Below, one piece after another: positions 36,802 through 45,682 of a stretch of 64,000 nucleotides of DNA (positions are counted from its first letter, which is position 1; each line of letters begins with the position of its first letter). The DNA comes from Paragonimus heterotremus. Lineage: Eukaryota; Platyhelminthes; Trematoda; Plagiorchiida; Troglotrematidae. The DNA lies in assembly GCA_013368495.1 (NCBI GenBank), contig LUCH01000790.1, positions 1 to 64,000 of the forward strand, given 5' to 3'. The notes under the pieces are model-generated. The model ran no database searches, was not told the origin of the DNA, and saw only the letters and a list, made by a program, of their open reading frames with translations. Made by a program: the position numbers and the translations under genes.

Positions 36802-38210
36802 CTGACTTTTCACAATTCGGATTATTTTAGCTTGAGAACACGTTATGAGGTTACAAAAATGCATGTTCATTTGTGGCGTAGCTCACCCGAAATGTACACT
36901 TTGCGAGACAGTATCAGTCGTTGTCAGCCACATCTATTTAATTTGTGCAGGCATCATTAAATCCACAAACAGGATACAAACTCATGCTCAACATATGCCA
37001 GAAAACTTGCTCCGTAGTGGTTAGAAATTTGACCCAAAGTGGTTGACGCCTGAATTCATCTCCAATAAGGCAAAACACTACTTTTATAGTAAAGTGTTAT
37101 TTTCATATCTGCTAATTATCCACATACCTGATTTATTGTTAGAATGAGGTAAATTCATGTAGTTCAGTTGGCATCGATGATAAAAATCCATCCGATACAG
37201 TCATCCAAGAGCGACTCAGCAGCGGGGGTTGAGAACAGTGTTGTTGCAAAAACCACCCTTCCAGAGTTTATACAAATGATTTTAACTAACGTTTGTGAAG
37301 TCCATGAGGAAACCTCAGCTTTGCCTACACTATGAAGCAAAACCAACAACCCATGAATTTTCAAAGTTAAACGAGACATCCTTCAGCCTAAGTAGGTTTT
37401 ACTTATTAGATTGTGTAATCTCCATCTGAGTGCCAATCAGTACTTTCCAACATGGCTAACTTGTTAGCCACGATTTAACCGAATTGTAAAGCTTATGCTT
37501 TTTTCAACCTTTTCTTCTTCCTGCTTGTGTAATCCTAGTGCTCTGCATATTCCATATTTTAAATGGCATTTTACAAAGTATCTGATCTACCATCTTGTTT
37601 TCGATGACGTGGAACTTGCTATCGTTGGAGGTTCCAGGAATCCCTGAATGAAGGTTTGCCGACTAACAACCCTAAAGATAGTCGTTTGCGGACAAAGTGT
37701 ATGCCAGGTTATGATAGTTAGTTCATTTGACCTATACATTTTGCCATCACTGTATACATGGTTCCTACAAGATTGCTTTCATCCAGATCTAATGTTTATC
37801 GTATACCCTAGGCTTCATCAACCTGATTAAGGTTACTTCGCCAACTGTTAACACTACTGACAAAGTATCCAGGGAAAGTAGAGCATGTAGAGCACGTAGA
37901 GCACGGCTCATGGCTTTGGAAGACGCATGTAATCTCTAGTTTTTCGGTCAGTATTTTCCTGCCATTTTCTCTCCAGCGAAATTATTGGTAATTACGAAAT
38001 GAAGTATAAAGCGTCTGGCCTTATTCAACAGATGGAAAACCTTGCGGGTTTATCCAGCCTTTGGCAGATGTGTAGTTCATTTCCATGAATGAGTGCAACT
38101 TTCCATTAGTTGTTGATTAGTAAACAAGTGAATAGGAATGGACATTATATTTTCGAATGATCAATCTGTTTATTACTACATGATGCTGATTATATAACTA
38201 AGGTCCGACG
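36802..38210. other. No recognised gene, 36802-38210
   Basis: No supported gene; a short tandem repeat lies at 37878-37904. Confidence 0.45.
37878..37904. repeat. Three 9-bp tandem units
   Basis: GTAGAGCAT, GTAGAGCAC, GTAGAGCAC in succession; one base differs in the first unit. Confidence 0.85.
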
Positions 38211-38245
38211 TTAATTTTAGCTTGAAACAATTTGTTCCCTTGATG

Positions 38246-38287
38246 AACTTGAATAAAACAATGAGAAAACGCAATTCATGTGATGTT
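38246..38287 (+). repeat. Left arm of 42-bp inverted repeat
   Basis: Begins AACTTGAATAAAACAATGAG and ends TTCATGTGATGTT. Reverse complement of 38711-38752 with a single mismatch. It replaces the missing 5' part of the PLE; coding sequence (RIKEHVPKWLE) resumes directly after it. Confidence 0.9.
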
Positions 38288-38560
38288 CGTATCAAGGAGC
38301 ATGTACCCAAATGGCTGGAAACGTACCTAGAAACACCAGGAGCCTGTATAGATGCCGATGGATGGCAACCCGCATCTTCCGTTGCAAGGCACATAATACA
38401 AACAGGACATATAGTCAAAGTTTCTGACGCGTTCTCGGTAATCTTTCGGAGCAACCGGAAACGCATACTCCAGTTTGCTGAGGCTTTGGCCATTAAACGT
38501 CACATTCCCCCCCTGTGTGTTCAAAAACAATTTGTGTTGACACTGCGGCTACCCTGGTAG
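38288..38560 (+). pseudogene. C-terminal GIY-YIG part of a PLE protein
   Basis: The frame reads RIKEHVPKWLETYLE, then SSVARHIIQTGHIVKVSDAF, and FAEALAIKRHIPPLCVQK up to LPW and the TAG stop at 38558-38560. This is the part of the GIY-YIG domain after the active-site arginine, followed by the usual PLE C-terminus; the EHVPKW block matches other PLEs. The first half of the domain, including the GIY and YIG residues, is absent, cut off by the inverted arm. The frame is open, so this copy is younger than P1. Confidence 0.75.
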
Positions 38561-38673
38561 TCAGCATTCCCACAATTTTGATTTTTTCCATTTTCGGTGT
38601 CTGTCCGTTTAATCCCTTAAGCCGTGACTTCCGTTCTGTGGAATTTTGACTCGTTTAAAATTAGTTACATGTC

Positions 38674-38721
38674 CATGTGTGATCAGAATGTACGAAATGT
38701 TACTCCGGAGAACATCACATG
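38674..38721 (+). ncRNA. Hammerhead-like fold in PLE P3, mutated core
   Basis: Helix I is CATGT (38674-38678) with ACATG (38717-38721), five pairs. The core block is GTGATCA (38679-38685), two changes from CTGATGA. Then eight bases GAATGTAC with a G-C closing pair for stem II, GAAA (38694-38697), helix III TGTT with AACA (38698-38701 and 38711-38714), whose loop can pair further as CTCC with GGAG, and cleavage triplet ATC. All three helices are possible and in the right order, which is strong support for descent from a hammerhead. C3 to G and G8 to C should abolish cleavage unless they represent a variant. Confidence 0.65.
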
Positions 38722-38752
38722 AATTGCGTCTTCTCATTGTTTTATTCAAGTT
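38711..38752 (-). repeat. Right arm of 42-bp inverted repeat
   Basis: Partner of 38246-38287, 41 of 42 positions complementary. It starts at the AACA strand of helix III, so the inverted left arm contains the sequence 3' of the ribozyme but not its core. Confidence 0.9.
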
Positions 38753-38763
38753 AATTTTAGCTT

Positions 38764-39492
38764 TGTTTCTTGGTTATAAGCCGGTTACGTCAACTACAGT
38801 ATTTTTGTAAATGCTGATGATGTGTGGCGGAATGTAGAATCATTTATGTGAAAAGTATCAATTTCACTCACTATCACAGTTCTTTAAAATAATGGGCAGC
38901 GTTATTCTTTCTTCATATGATTCCGAAATGCAAAATGATCAGTGGCTGAATCGTTAGTTATCCCACTGACTTAGATTGTCTGGAACTATACTAAAGAACA
39001 ATATGAGGTCCGGTGAGAGGAGTGAACCTGCCAGTGAGCATTTTGACCCAACACTAGTTTAACGTTCGACGCTGTCTTAATAATCAAACATGGGAATAAC
39101 TAGGTCAAGCCATTCAATCTCTAGTCAGTCTTCCATAAAGGTGAATCAGTCGAAAAACATGAACTCGCGTTTTATGCAAACTGACACTTGCTACTTGACA
39201 GCTGATCCGTTGACCTTGGCAACTGCTGACAATAAACATAGTTTAGCACCAGCATGATTAGCAAAATCCTTCGTGTTTGTCAGGAAGATGAAATGGTTAT
39301 GATACCTTGACGAAAATGTCACGTTTTTAGCAAAATGAGGAATGGATAATATGTCAGTCAGAATAAACAGGTTACTGTCAGTTGACAATAATCTCTGTTT
39401 ATGGAGAACACAATGATCAACGTTGACTATCAAATTCCCTACTTTTCGTAATTCTGACGGACGAGGGTAATAATTTTTAAGCTGAATCTCAT
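38764..39492. other. No recognised gene, 38764-39492
   Basis: No supported feature; the minus-strand frame 39191-39433 is unrecognised. Confidence 0.45.
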
Positions 39493-39828
39493 TTAATGGA
39501 TGGCAACGTTATTCGCCTGATAAGCGTGGAATTTTATACCCAATGGAAGTTTACACAAGTGGATAAAGTGAACTGCTATTAGTTTGTAGTTTCTATGCAA
39601 CAGCATATAAAAATTACGGTTGGTTGTGCCATATATTAATTTACATTTGTAACAACTGAATTTATAACAAACATTGGTCTGGATGTAGTGATCAGTTTTT
39701 AGCCACCGCCTCTCTCTGTCTGTCCACACAAATAACTGTATATTATATTCAGTGTATGTGCACACTCCGAGCACAGAAATCAAAAGACGTTGAATTTGAG
39801 TTAACTCATTTAGTTCGTACATTCTCAA
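39493..39828 (-). pseudogene. Divergent PLE GIY-YIG remnant
   Basis: The 111-codon minus-strand frame contains VCYKFSCYKCKLIYGTTNR at residues 53-71, followed by FYMLLHRN. This fits the PLE GIY-YIG pattern Y-K-F-x-C-x-x-C-x-x-x-Y-I-G-x-T-N-R-x(6)-L-x-E-H, with one residue lost at YIG and EH changed to RN. Residues 20-40 (LGVCTYTEYNIQLFVWTDRE) occupy the place of the linker seen in the 16.5-kb copy. The conserved C-terminal block is not seen afterwards. The assignment rests on about 30 residues; a chance open frame is the alternative. Confidence 0.45.
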
Positions 39829-40504
39829 AAGTTATCAAACGTGTGGACTAACATGGCGAATTAAGGCAGTGTTAGTATTACAAAGGTCCATTGAAAATAT
39901 ACATGTGATGTAGAGTTAGGAGGGCACAGTAAACTTAAAGTCAAGAGATTACATGTGCACTATACTCCGGCCTGTCGGTTGAATGATTTTGATAGTTAAT
40001 TGTCTCATATGCATGACCAAGCTTTGGGTTTTACTCGTTACTTATGGAATGGGTGTGAATTTATTCTATTTTCAATCCGAATAAAAATAGGTGTTGTGCA
40101 TGCTTCCACAGGGATGCAAGTATTCTTCATACATATCCTGTTTACACCCTTCACTTGTAATCTGTGTAGCGTAGAAGAATAAATGATTGCAGTAACTAAA
40201 GTATGTACGTCTAAAGAGACCCGCAACCAATACATGTGGTCATCTTGTCCGGTTAGTTCCGGCCCTGAGTTTAAATTGTGGGTCGTTTAGACTTATATCC
40301 ATTTGCTTTAGAATGCATTACTTTGGAGGAATTAATCCCAATTTCTACGTACTGTGATTCGACTTTTTAGACTGTCTATCTATATTGGTAGACGAAAACC
40401 GATCATTTATTTAGTGGTTCGCTGACATGACAAGCAAGCCCTTCGTTATACACCTGATGCATCTTATTATCCTGTAGATTGAACATCACCCACAATTGGT
40501 TGCA
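39829..40504. other. No recognised gene, 39829-40504
   Basis: No supported feature. Confidence 0.45.
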
Positions 40505-40724
40505 GCTATTACATTCCAAAAGATTTCCAGTCGATCCCTTTCGAAAAGAAGCGCAAGACTCGAGTTTCGCTCTCAGTAGAGCTCATCAGTAGTGCATTTT
40601 CTTGCCACGGTCGAGACAAGAACTTCGGTCACGCTTTAACGAGGCAACCATGCCTACCACTGCTCTATTTACCTCAAATTTGGCAAGATCGAATTATCAT
40701 ATGTAAATGCTCAACCGCTTCTGT
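40505..40724 (-). mobile_element. tRNA-derived SINE carrying a hammerhead (copy S2)
   Basis: Same order and orientation as S1 at 5.1 kb: leader sharing ATTATCATATGT (plus-strand sense), damaged tRNA-like head, hammerhead, tail. The A box (minus strand, AGAGCAGTGGTAGG) and B box (AAGTTCTTGTC) are more diverged than in S1, so it is probably transcriptionally weak. Similarity to S1 continues from about 40513 to 40724. Confidence 0.75.
40551..40595 (-). ncRNA. Hammerhead ribozyme in SINE S2
   Basis: The minus strand reads CTGATGA, stem II GCTCT/AGAGC with loop ACTG, GAAA, helix III C with G around TCGA, and the GTC cleavage triplet. The core is the perfect consensus. Helix I is weaker than in S1: GCACTA against TTGCGC leaves two mismatches in six positions. 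Same length (45 bases) as in S1. Could still fold, with a poor helix I. Confidence 0.78.
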
Positions 40725-42940
40725 TTGTAAGTAATGATCTGGTTTGAAATAGTTAACCGTGTGTGCCATATTCCAGCTAGTTCTGACATTAAGAGGTTCA
40801 ATATTCTCCGTTTCTTAGGAAAACCTAATGCAATCAGGGCCAATCAAGCGAGTCAAAAGAGAATTGTTGTGTCAGTCACTTAAACCGTCCGTTCCCTAAG
40901 AAATGAACACTCTAGGTTCACTGATCTCATTCAATCATCTGTACATGAACAGCGGGAAAAGATCATGTTGTGGGAAATTGGTTGCCCGAAAAACTGAAGT
41001 TGTCACCGTAACAATCGGTGATTTCAAACATCATCGTACCTGAACAAAAACAACCATCTGAGAGGAGACTACTTAAAGCTACGGCATCAAATAAGTCGTC
41101 TGATCAGCAGAAATCTTTGTTTTAGGATCCAAATGTATCCAATTTGAAATAACCTATCAGATTCCGCCGTAACCGCATCATCGGTAACAAACTTAAAGTA
41201 AAAACTCGACGCACATGTTTGGGATATCAAACCAAGTGTCAAGGTAACGCGAGCATCAGAATAATTGTGTTAGAATAAAGATAATTTTGACCTCTCCTTA
41301 CTGAATTTAGTCAGTCGTTGTCTGGTTTAGCTTTCGCCCCCCAAAAAATGCTTTACATTTGCAAACGTTTGATCTTCTTCTCCAAAAAAAGTTTGCAGCT
41401 AAAGTACAGTTATACTTATAAACCCAGAACTAAGCGACTGTCAAGAATGTGCCAAATTCATTGACGTCGCACCAGGTCGATTGGATTTAAGTTACATCAG
41501 CATATCTCTATGGAAGAATCAAAAAGTGTGGAATGGTATCAACTTCACGAGCTTCCGTTCCAGCCGGTTCTTTGAAGGGTATCACCAACTGCTTCGTCAA
41601 TGTTACGCCATACACTGAAGATATCCCAAGTATTCACGAAATCAAAGACAAAATCGGTCACATGGAGGCTTCGAAGTTGTAATGACCGACTCACTATGGA
41701 GACTTTAAATCTGCTGACAGTATCTGCAATATACTAATAAAAAGCGTATATGGAGTTAATTGGGGTTTTCAAAAATTGAAGAACTGAAAATAACAAACGA
41801 CACATAATAAAGACAACTTTTCTGAAAATCACGCCCATCTGTTGTAATTTACCAATAAAGAATGAAAAAGTTTCAGTCTTCCATTAAGTAATCACTTATT
41901 CATTCATTTCCCCCGATGTTTCTTAGTAAGTTTCGGTCTCGCATAACTCTCATATTTCGATATTTGTAAACTTCATTTCAAAGATAAATGCTCTCCTTAA
42001 CCATCTTAGCCCAAACACATTGCCTTTCAGTTCAAAGATTCTACGTAATGCGGACAGACATAGTTTGTGGAAACCCTCATACTTACCGCGTTATTGCGTG
42101 GCGCCAAAACTCACAACTGATGAGAATTATTGGTTTATTCAAACAGTGTAGAAATTCGAATGACGTCGTCCAAATCTGACGGGTCGTTGTACAGCCAATC
42201 AAACTATCTTGTCAGTTATGCACTCAGACGACTTACCTTTCTAGCATGCTGTATCAAACATGAAACGTATCCCGACTTTTATAATCTTCTACTTCACGTT
42301 CCAAAGGATGGAGTGAACTACGAAAGGAGCTATATCTATCAGATGAAAACCCGGCACAGCGCCTGACAATCAGTGCCCAGAGTACCCTCTGGAAACCAAC
42401 GCCCTACAAAGACAATGGTTCTAACTCTGACAGTAGCGTTGGTGCCAGATCCACCAACATATTTCCTTCCTCGTAGTTTGGCATGATAACTAGCCACATA
42501 CTCTGTCAAAACTACTCAGGTAATGTCAAACACTTCTATACAACGTACCCGAAGTGATGACTGTCGTACACCATGCAACATGCTAAACAACAAATCCTAC
42601 CTTGATGTTACCACACAAGGTACACGGCACAGGGTCCTACGGTGAGGATTTTTGTCTCCAAGACTTACACAGTTCCGTCCAGAAAACTAATTTTAAGTCC
42701 TACCCCGCAGGCTCCCACTGTATCAGTTGGTGAGTCATAACACTGAAAAGTATTTTTATTATGCTATTCGGATTTTGATAAGTTCGAACATTTTGTTAAA
42801 TAGTTTTTGTTATTCGTACATAATCGTTGCTATGAACTTATCGTTGTTGGCGTTACTCATCTTTTGATCGTAAATAACGTTTACGTTAATATGAGGCATT
42901 TTTTGTTCGACCGATATTGGAAACGTATTTTGATTTGCAG
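40725..42940. other. No recognised gene, 40725-42940
   Basis: No supported gene. Plus-strand frames at 41988-42179 and 42130-42366 are unrecognised. This could be intron upstream of the exon at 42941. Confidence 0.4.
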
Positions 42941-43032
42941 ATTCTTCAATAAGTTTTGTGTCCCTGGCATTTTGGCTGTGCTAGCGAATCAGTCGGAATA
43001 TAATACGGAACTGGAAGCTGTCAGACTGTTAG
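42941..43032 (+). CDS. Armadillo-repeat-like exon (possibly ARMC2-like)
   Basis: The exon is bounded by an acceptor (TTTGATTTGCAG, 42929-42940) and a donor (TTAG followed by GTAACC at 43033). Its 92 bases encode FFNKFCVPGILAVLAN then QSEYNTELEAVRLL, with a split glycine codon at the end. The pattern V-P-x-I-L-x-V-L followed by E-L-E-A-V-R-L-L-G is that of helices in an armadillo repeat, and E-A-V-R-x-x-G-N resembles the ARMC2 group of ciliary proteins. The function is not visible here beyond a likely protein-binding repeat. A possible next micro-exon, 43120-43153, has acceptor CTTACCTACAG and donor GTATGT, but its translation is not diagnostic. Other exons are not identified. Confidence 0.45.
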
Positions 43033-44200
43033 GTAACCTATTACCTGATTCGTTTACTTAATAATTCCTGTCACGATAATTTAAAAGTGAAAATATCCCG
43101 TTTATTGCTTACCTACAGGGTCTATCAACAATACTAACAGGCATTTTCGGAAGTATGTAAAGTTCTCACCCATAATCCAAGACAAATCGTCTACACTGTT
43201 TCAAAACCAGACTAATTTTGTCATTTAATTGTCAGCTTGGAAGTTACCAGGAATCACAGAAACCACGTCGCTTGCTTGAAAATGGCTTTCTTATGGTATT
43301 TGTTGTGTCCCCACCTTTAGACGTTCAATCCTTCAAGTTCCACGTAAAAATTGGCAGTTTCGGGGGGCAAACATACACTTCCAACTATTTCAGTTTCGTC
43401 TTTGTACCCTCAATAGATCTGCTGGAGCTACATGTGATATCCGCAACTTACCATGTATATTTGCACTTAGCCTTGTTTGAGCACCTGAAACAGTAGATAT
43501 GCATGCCGGTCTGCGCTAATTTTCCATTTGTTTTCGCATGTTTAGACTGATGCCAAACACTTGGTGAAGACGTAATTGACCTAACAACCGTAGGACCAAT
43601 AACATTTCCTTACTTTTGGCGTAAAAACATTCCGCATCTACCCATCGTTCCTGTGTAGCCGATCCTTTCATGTGTGCAACCGATGAAAACAAACAGAAAG
43701 GTAATGTACTGTAATATCTGCTGTCATGATTTGTTAACCATGACTCGCAAAGTTTGCTTCAGAAGAAATTGTCTTTTCACAATGTTTCTTTTCAGTTCAC
43801 TATCTAGTTATGTCCCGCTCACAAGGAATAATTAAATCAAACATGAAAAGATTGTCCTATTTCGTAAGTTTGAATGATATATTGAAATGTTGGCCAATAC
43901 GCAAACCATGTTGTTGGGGTCGTTGACCCAGCAAAACAGTAAGAGTTGACAAAATGTTTCCAAATATATATTCCTTCGAGTAAACAAATTGCGTACGAAG
44001 GTTCTCCTCACGAAAGACGTTGTATATAACGGTCCGAATGCCAGGAATATCAATTCAGTCCGCCTGACCACACTTTAAAATAATGGTACAATACAATTAT
44101 GCAAATTTCTGGTCTTTTCAAGAAGCTTTCCCAGATCGACGTGCAAATGTACACATTTGTTCAGCGAACTCGAGGCAGCCGACATCTCGTATTTTGCAGA
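43033..44200. other. No further recognised gene, 43033-44200
   Basis: Possibly intron of the armadillo-like gene. The frame 43218-43496 (plus, 92 codons) lacks recognisable motifs. Confidence 0.4.
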
Positions 44201-44204
44201 AGTC

Positions 44205-44250
44205 GTAACTCCTGAGGAAGGCCACCCGAGGTGGTTAAAACGTAGGGTAT
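44205..44250 (+). ncRNA. Hammerhead-like PLE terminus motif with a 7-pair stem II
   Basis: CTGAGGA (44212-44218), then a hairpin GGCCACC/GGTGGTT with loop CGA (44220-44236), then AAAACGT (44237-44243) in place of GAAACGT. Seven consecutive pairs in stem II, two of them G-U. Two core positions differ (U7 is the variable site; G12 to A would be damaging). It lies on the same strand and about 650 bp upstream of a PLE RT remnant, the place expected for the leading terminal repeat of that element. Confidence 0.5.
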
Positions 44251-44879
44251 TACAACTTGCTCATAACGTTGTGTTATTCGCAATCCATTTATCAGTAGTA
44301 GTAGTTTGTTTTCCCTCGTGTACAATTGCCTTTGTATGTACATTTATTGGAGAATGGGAGCAATAATTTTATCTTATATAGCACAAATCTCTGTGTGCTA
44401 ATAGTTACTTCTACGTTTTGATTACTGCATTTCAAGTGTAGACGAAGTATTGCTTCCTAAACCAGGTATAACTCAACGTCGTTCCGTTATAGAAGGTTTG
44501 TCATATCATGTATGTCAGACAAAAAGTGAGCTTGATGTAATTATACGAGTAAACCGAACTGTTTGAATGAACGGTATGGCGTAATTTACTGCTGCCCGCA
44601 ATATAACCAAGGGCAGGTAGCTGTAGTTCATGTATGCTTATTATTCGGGTCGTACCTGGAGGATGATAGAAAATATATGGTGAGCACACACGTAGTATGT
44701 CATTCACCAACGCACCCTCTACTTAACACGTGGCCACGTAAAAGAAGGCGCTCTTGAAAACTAGATTGTGTCACAGAACGAAGCTTTGTCTAAACAGCGT
44801 TTCTCTACAGTAAGACGCAGTGCACTGCTGTTACGCTGGCGAGATCGGAGGTCCATTCTTGAATCCATCGACTGAAATG

Positions 44880-45290
44880 ATTAACATCACTCATGATTGT
44901 GAGGGAGAACCGTCTGAGGTTAGCTGTACATGCATATCGTTCGTGCAGGCCTCTTGCTGTATGCACTGATAACGTACAGTTCCCATTCAGTGAACAGTTG
45001 CATCGCCGGAAAATTGGTGTACCCATAGATAGTTCTCTTTTACTGTTGTGTTAGGCAAACTTGTTCAGGCTCAGTCGATAAACAAGTAATACTGTTGTCA
45101 GTTTGGTATATTTATACAGAAAGTACGTTGGTGACATAAGTGTGTTGTGTAAATCGTGCAATCGCGCGGATACTGCTACCAAATTCGTAACATTTGTTCG
45201 CGTGAGCATATTTCAGTACAGACTTATTTTATCCAACAGACTCTTAACCAAAATAGATATCCGACTGGGTTTATCTACAAGCATTCTAAA
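44880..45290 (+). pseudogene. PLE reverse transcriptase remnant
   Basis: Plus-strand translation with two stops: VRENRLRLAVHAYRSC, then RPLAVCTDNVQFPFSEQLHR, RKIGVPIDSSLLLL, ANLFRLS, LVYLYRKYVGDISVLCKS, CNRADTATKFV and, near the end, NRLLTKIDIRLGLSTSILNT. These follow the PLE RT pattern N-V-Q-F-x-F-N-G-Q-x-x-R-Q-x-x-G-V-A-M-G-S-P-L, then W-Y-x-R-Y-V-D-D-x-F-V, then F-L-D-I-x-L. The catalytic YVDD is YVGD (45123-45134) and the G-V-A-M-G-S block is GVPIDS. It is clearly dead. It ends where a minus-strand PLE end begins at 45297. Confidence 0.7.
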
Positions 45291-45309
45291 CACATTAGCG
45301 CAGAAAGAG

Positions 45310-45375
45310 GACAAATGTTGCGATGGGTTAACATTTCGTTCAACCTCATCAGCTAAAAACATAAAAAAATGCTAT
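45310..45375 (-). ncRNA. Hammerhead-like motif at the 3' terminus of PLE P2
   Basis: The minus strand has CTGATGA (45346-45352), eight bases GGTTGAAC with G-C closing, GAAA (45334-45337), then TGTT and, after ten bases, AACA followed by TT: helix III of four pairs plus the A-U pair, and a possible NUH site. Core blocks are fully conserved. Helix I could not be paired convincingly. This is the best example of the group with short stem II. Confidence 0.6.
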
Positions 45376-45442
45376 TTATATATGACAGACAATTAGAGAT
45401 AAACAAGGTATGGACACGCATACAATCACATCACGTATTATG

Positions 45443-45682
45443 TCACCACCACCACGGCAACCCTGTAGGTTGCTTCAACCACTTTTGTGCCCATAGCGCC
45501 GACTGGTGAGCTCTCATCAGCATAGCTTCGCTGAAGGCCACTACCTTCAGGTTCTGATGGCGTAACAATATTTTGAATGATTCAAGTAGGTCAACATGGT
45601 GACCTGTTATCATGAGGTGTCTGGCAATCGATGATGCGGGACTTCGAGTAACGGATTCCCCATTTTCAGATTGTTGTCTCAT
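45443..45682 (-). pseudogene. C-terminal PLE protein fragment
   Basis: The frame reads QQSENGESVTRSPASS, then IARHLMITGHHVDLLESF, LLRHQNLKVVAFSEAMLMRA and HQSALWAQKWL up to GLPWWW and TGA. It matches the region after the GIY-YIG domain in the 16-kb copy (RHLMITSHHVDPLESF) but has no internal stop. The catalytic part is lost by truncation. Confidence 0.75.

Larger units (their letters stand above)
38211..38763 (+). mobile_element. Short PLE insertion with direct repeats and inverted arms (copy P3)
   Basis: A 13-bp direct repeat TTAATTTTAGCTT flanks the insertion (38211-38223 and 38751-38763), the expected look of a target-site duplication. Inside are a 22-bp spacer, a 42-bp left arm, the last 90 codons of a PLE GIY-YIG protein, about 110 bp of 3' non-coding sequence, a hammerhead-like core, and a 42-bp right arm that is the reverse complement of the left one with one mismatch. 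PLE insertions are known for 5' truncation and for inverted terminal pieces, probably from template switching during reverse transcription. This copy shows the whole product. The right arm and the repeat overlap by two bases, so the exact edge is uncertain by that much. Confidence 0.78.
45297..45682 (-). mobile_element. 5'-truncated PLE end (copy P2)
   Basis: Closely similar to 16053-16440 in the same orientation: C-terminal coding block, about 90 bp of 3' sequence with GTTATATATGACAG (in the sense ATATATGAC on the plus strand at 45378), and hammerhead-like core. Similarity ends at about 45682, next to a run of eleven A residues at 45700-45710, which marks the 5' truncation. It lies tail-to-tail against the plus-strand PLE RT at 44.88-45.29 kb. 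Confidence 0.78.
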
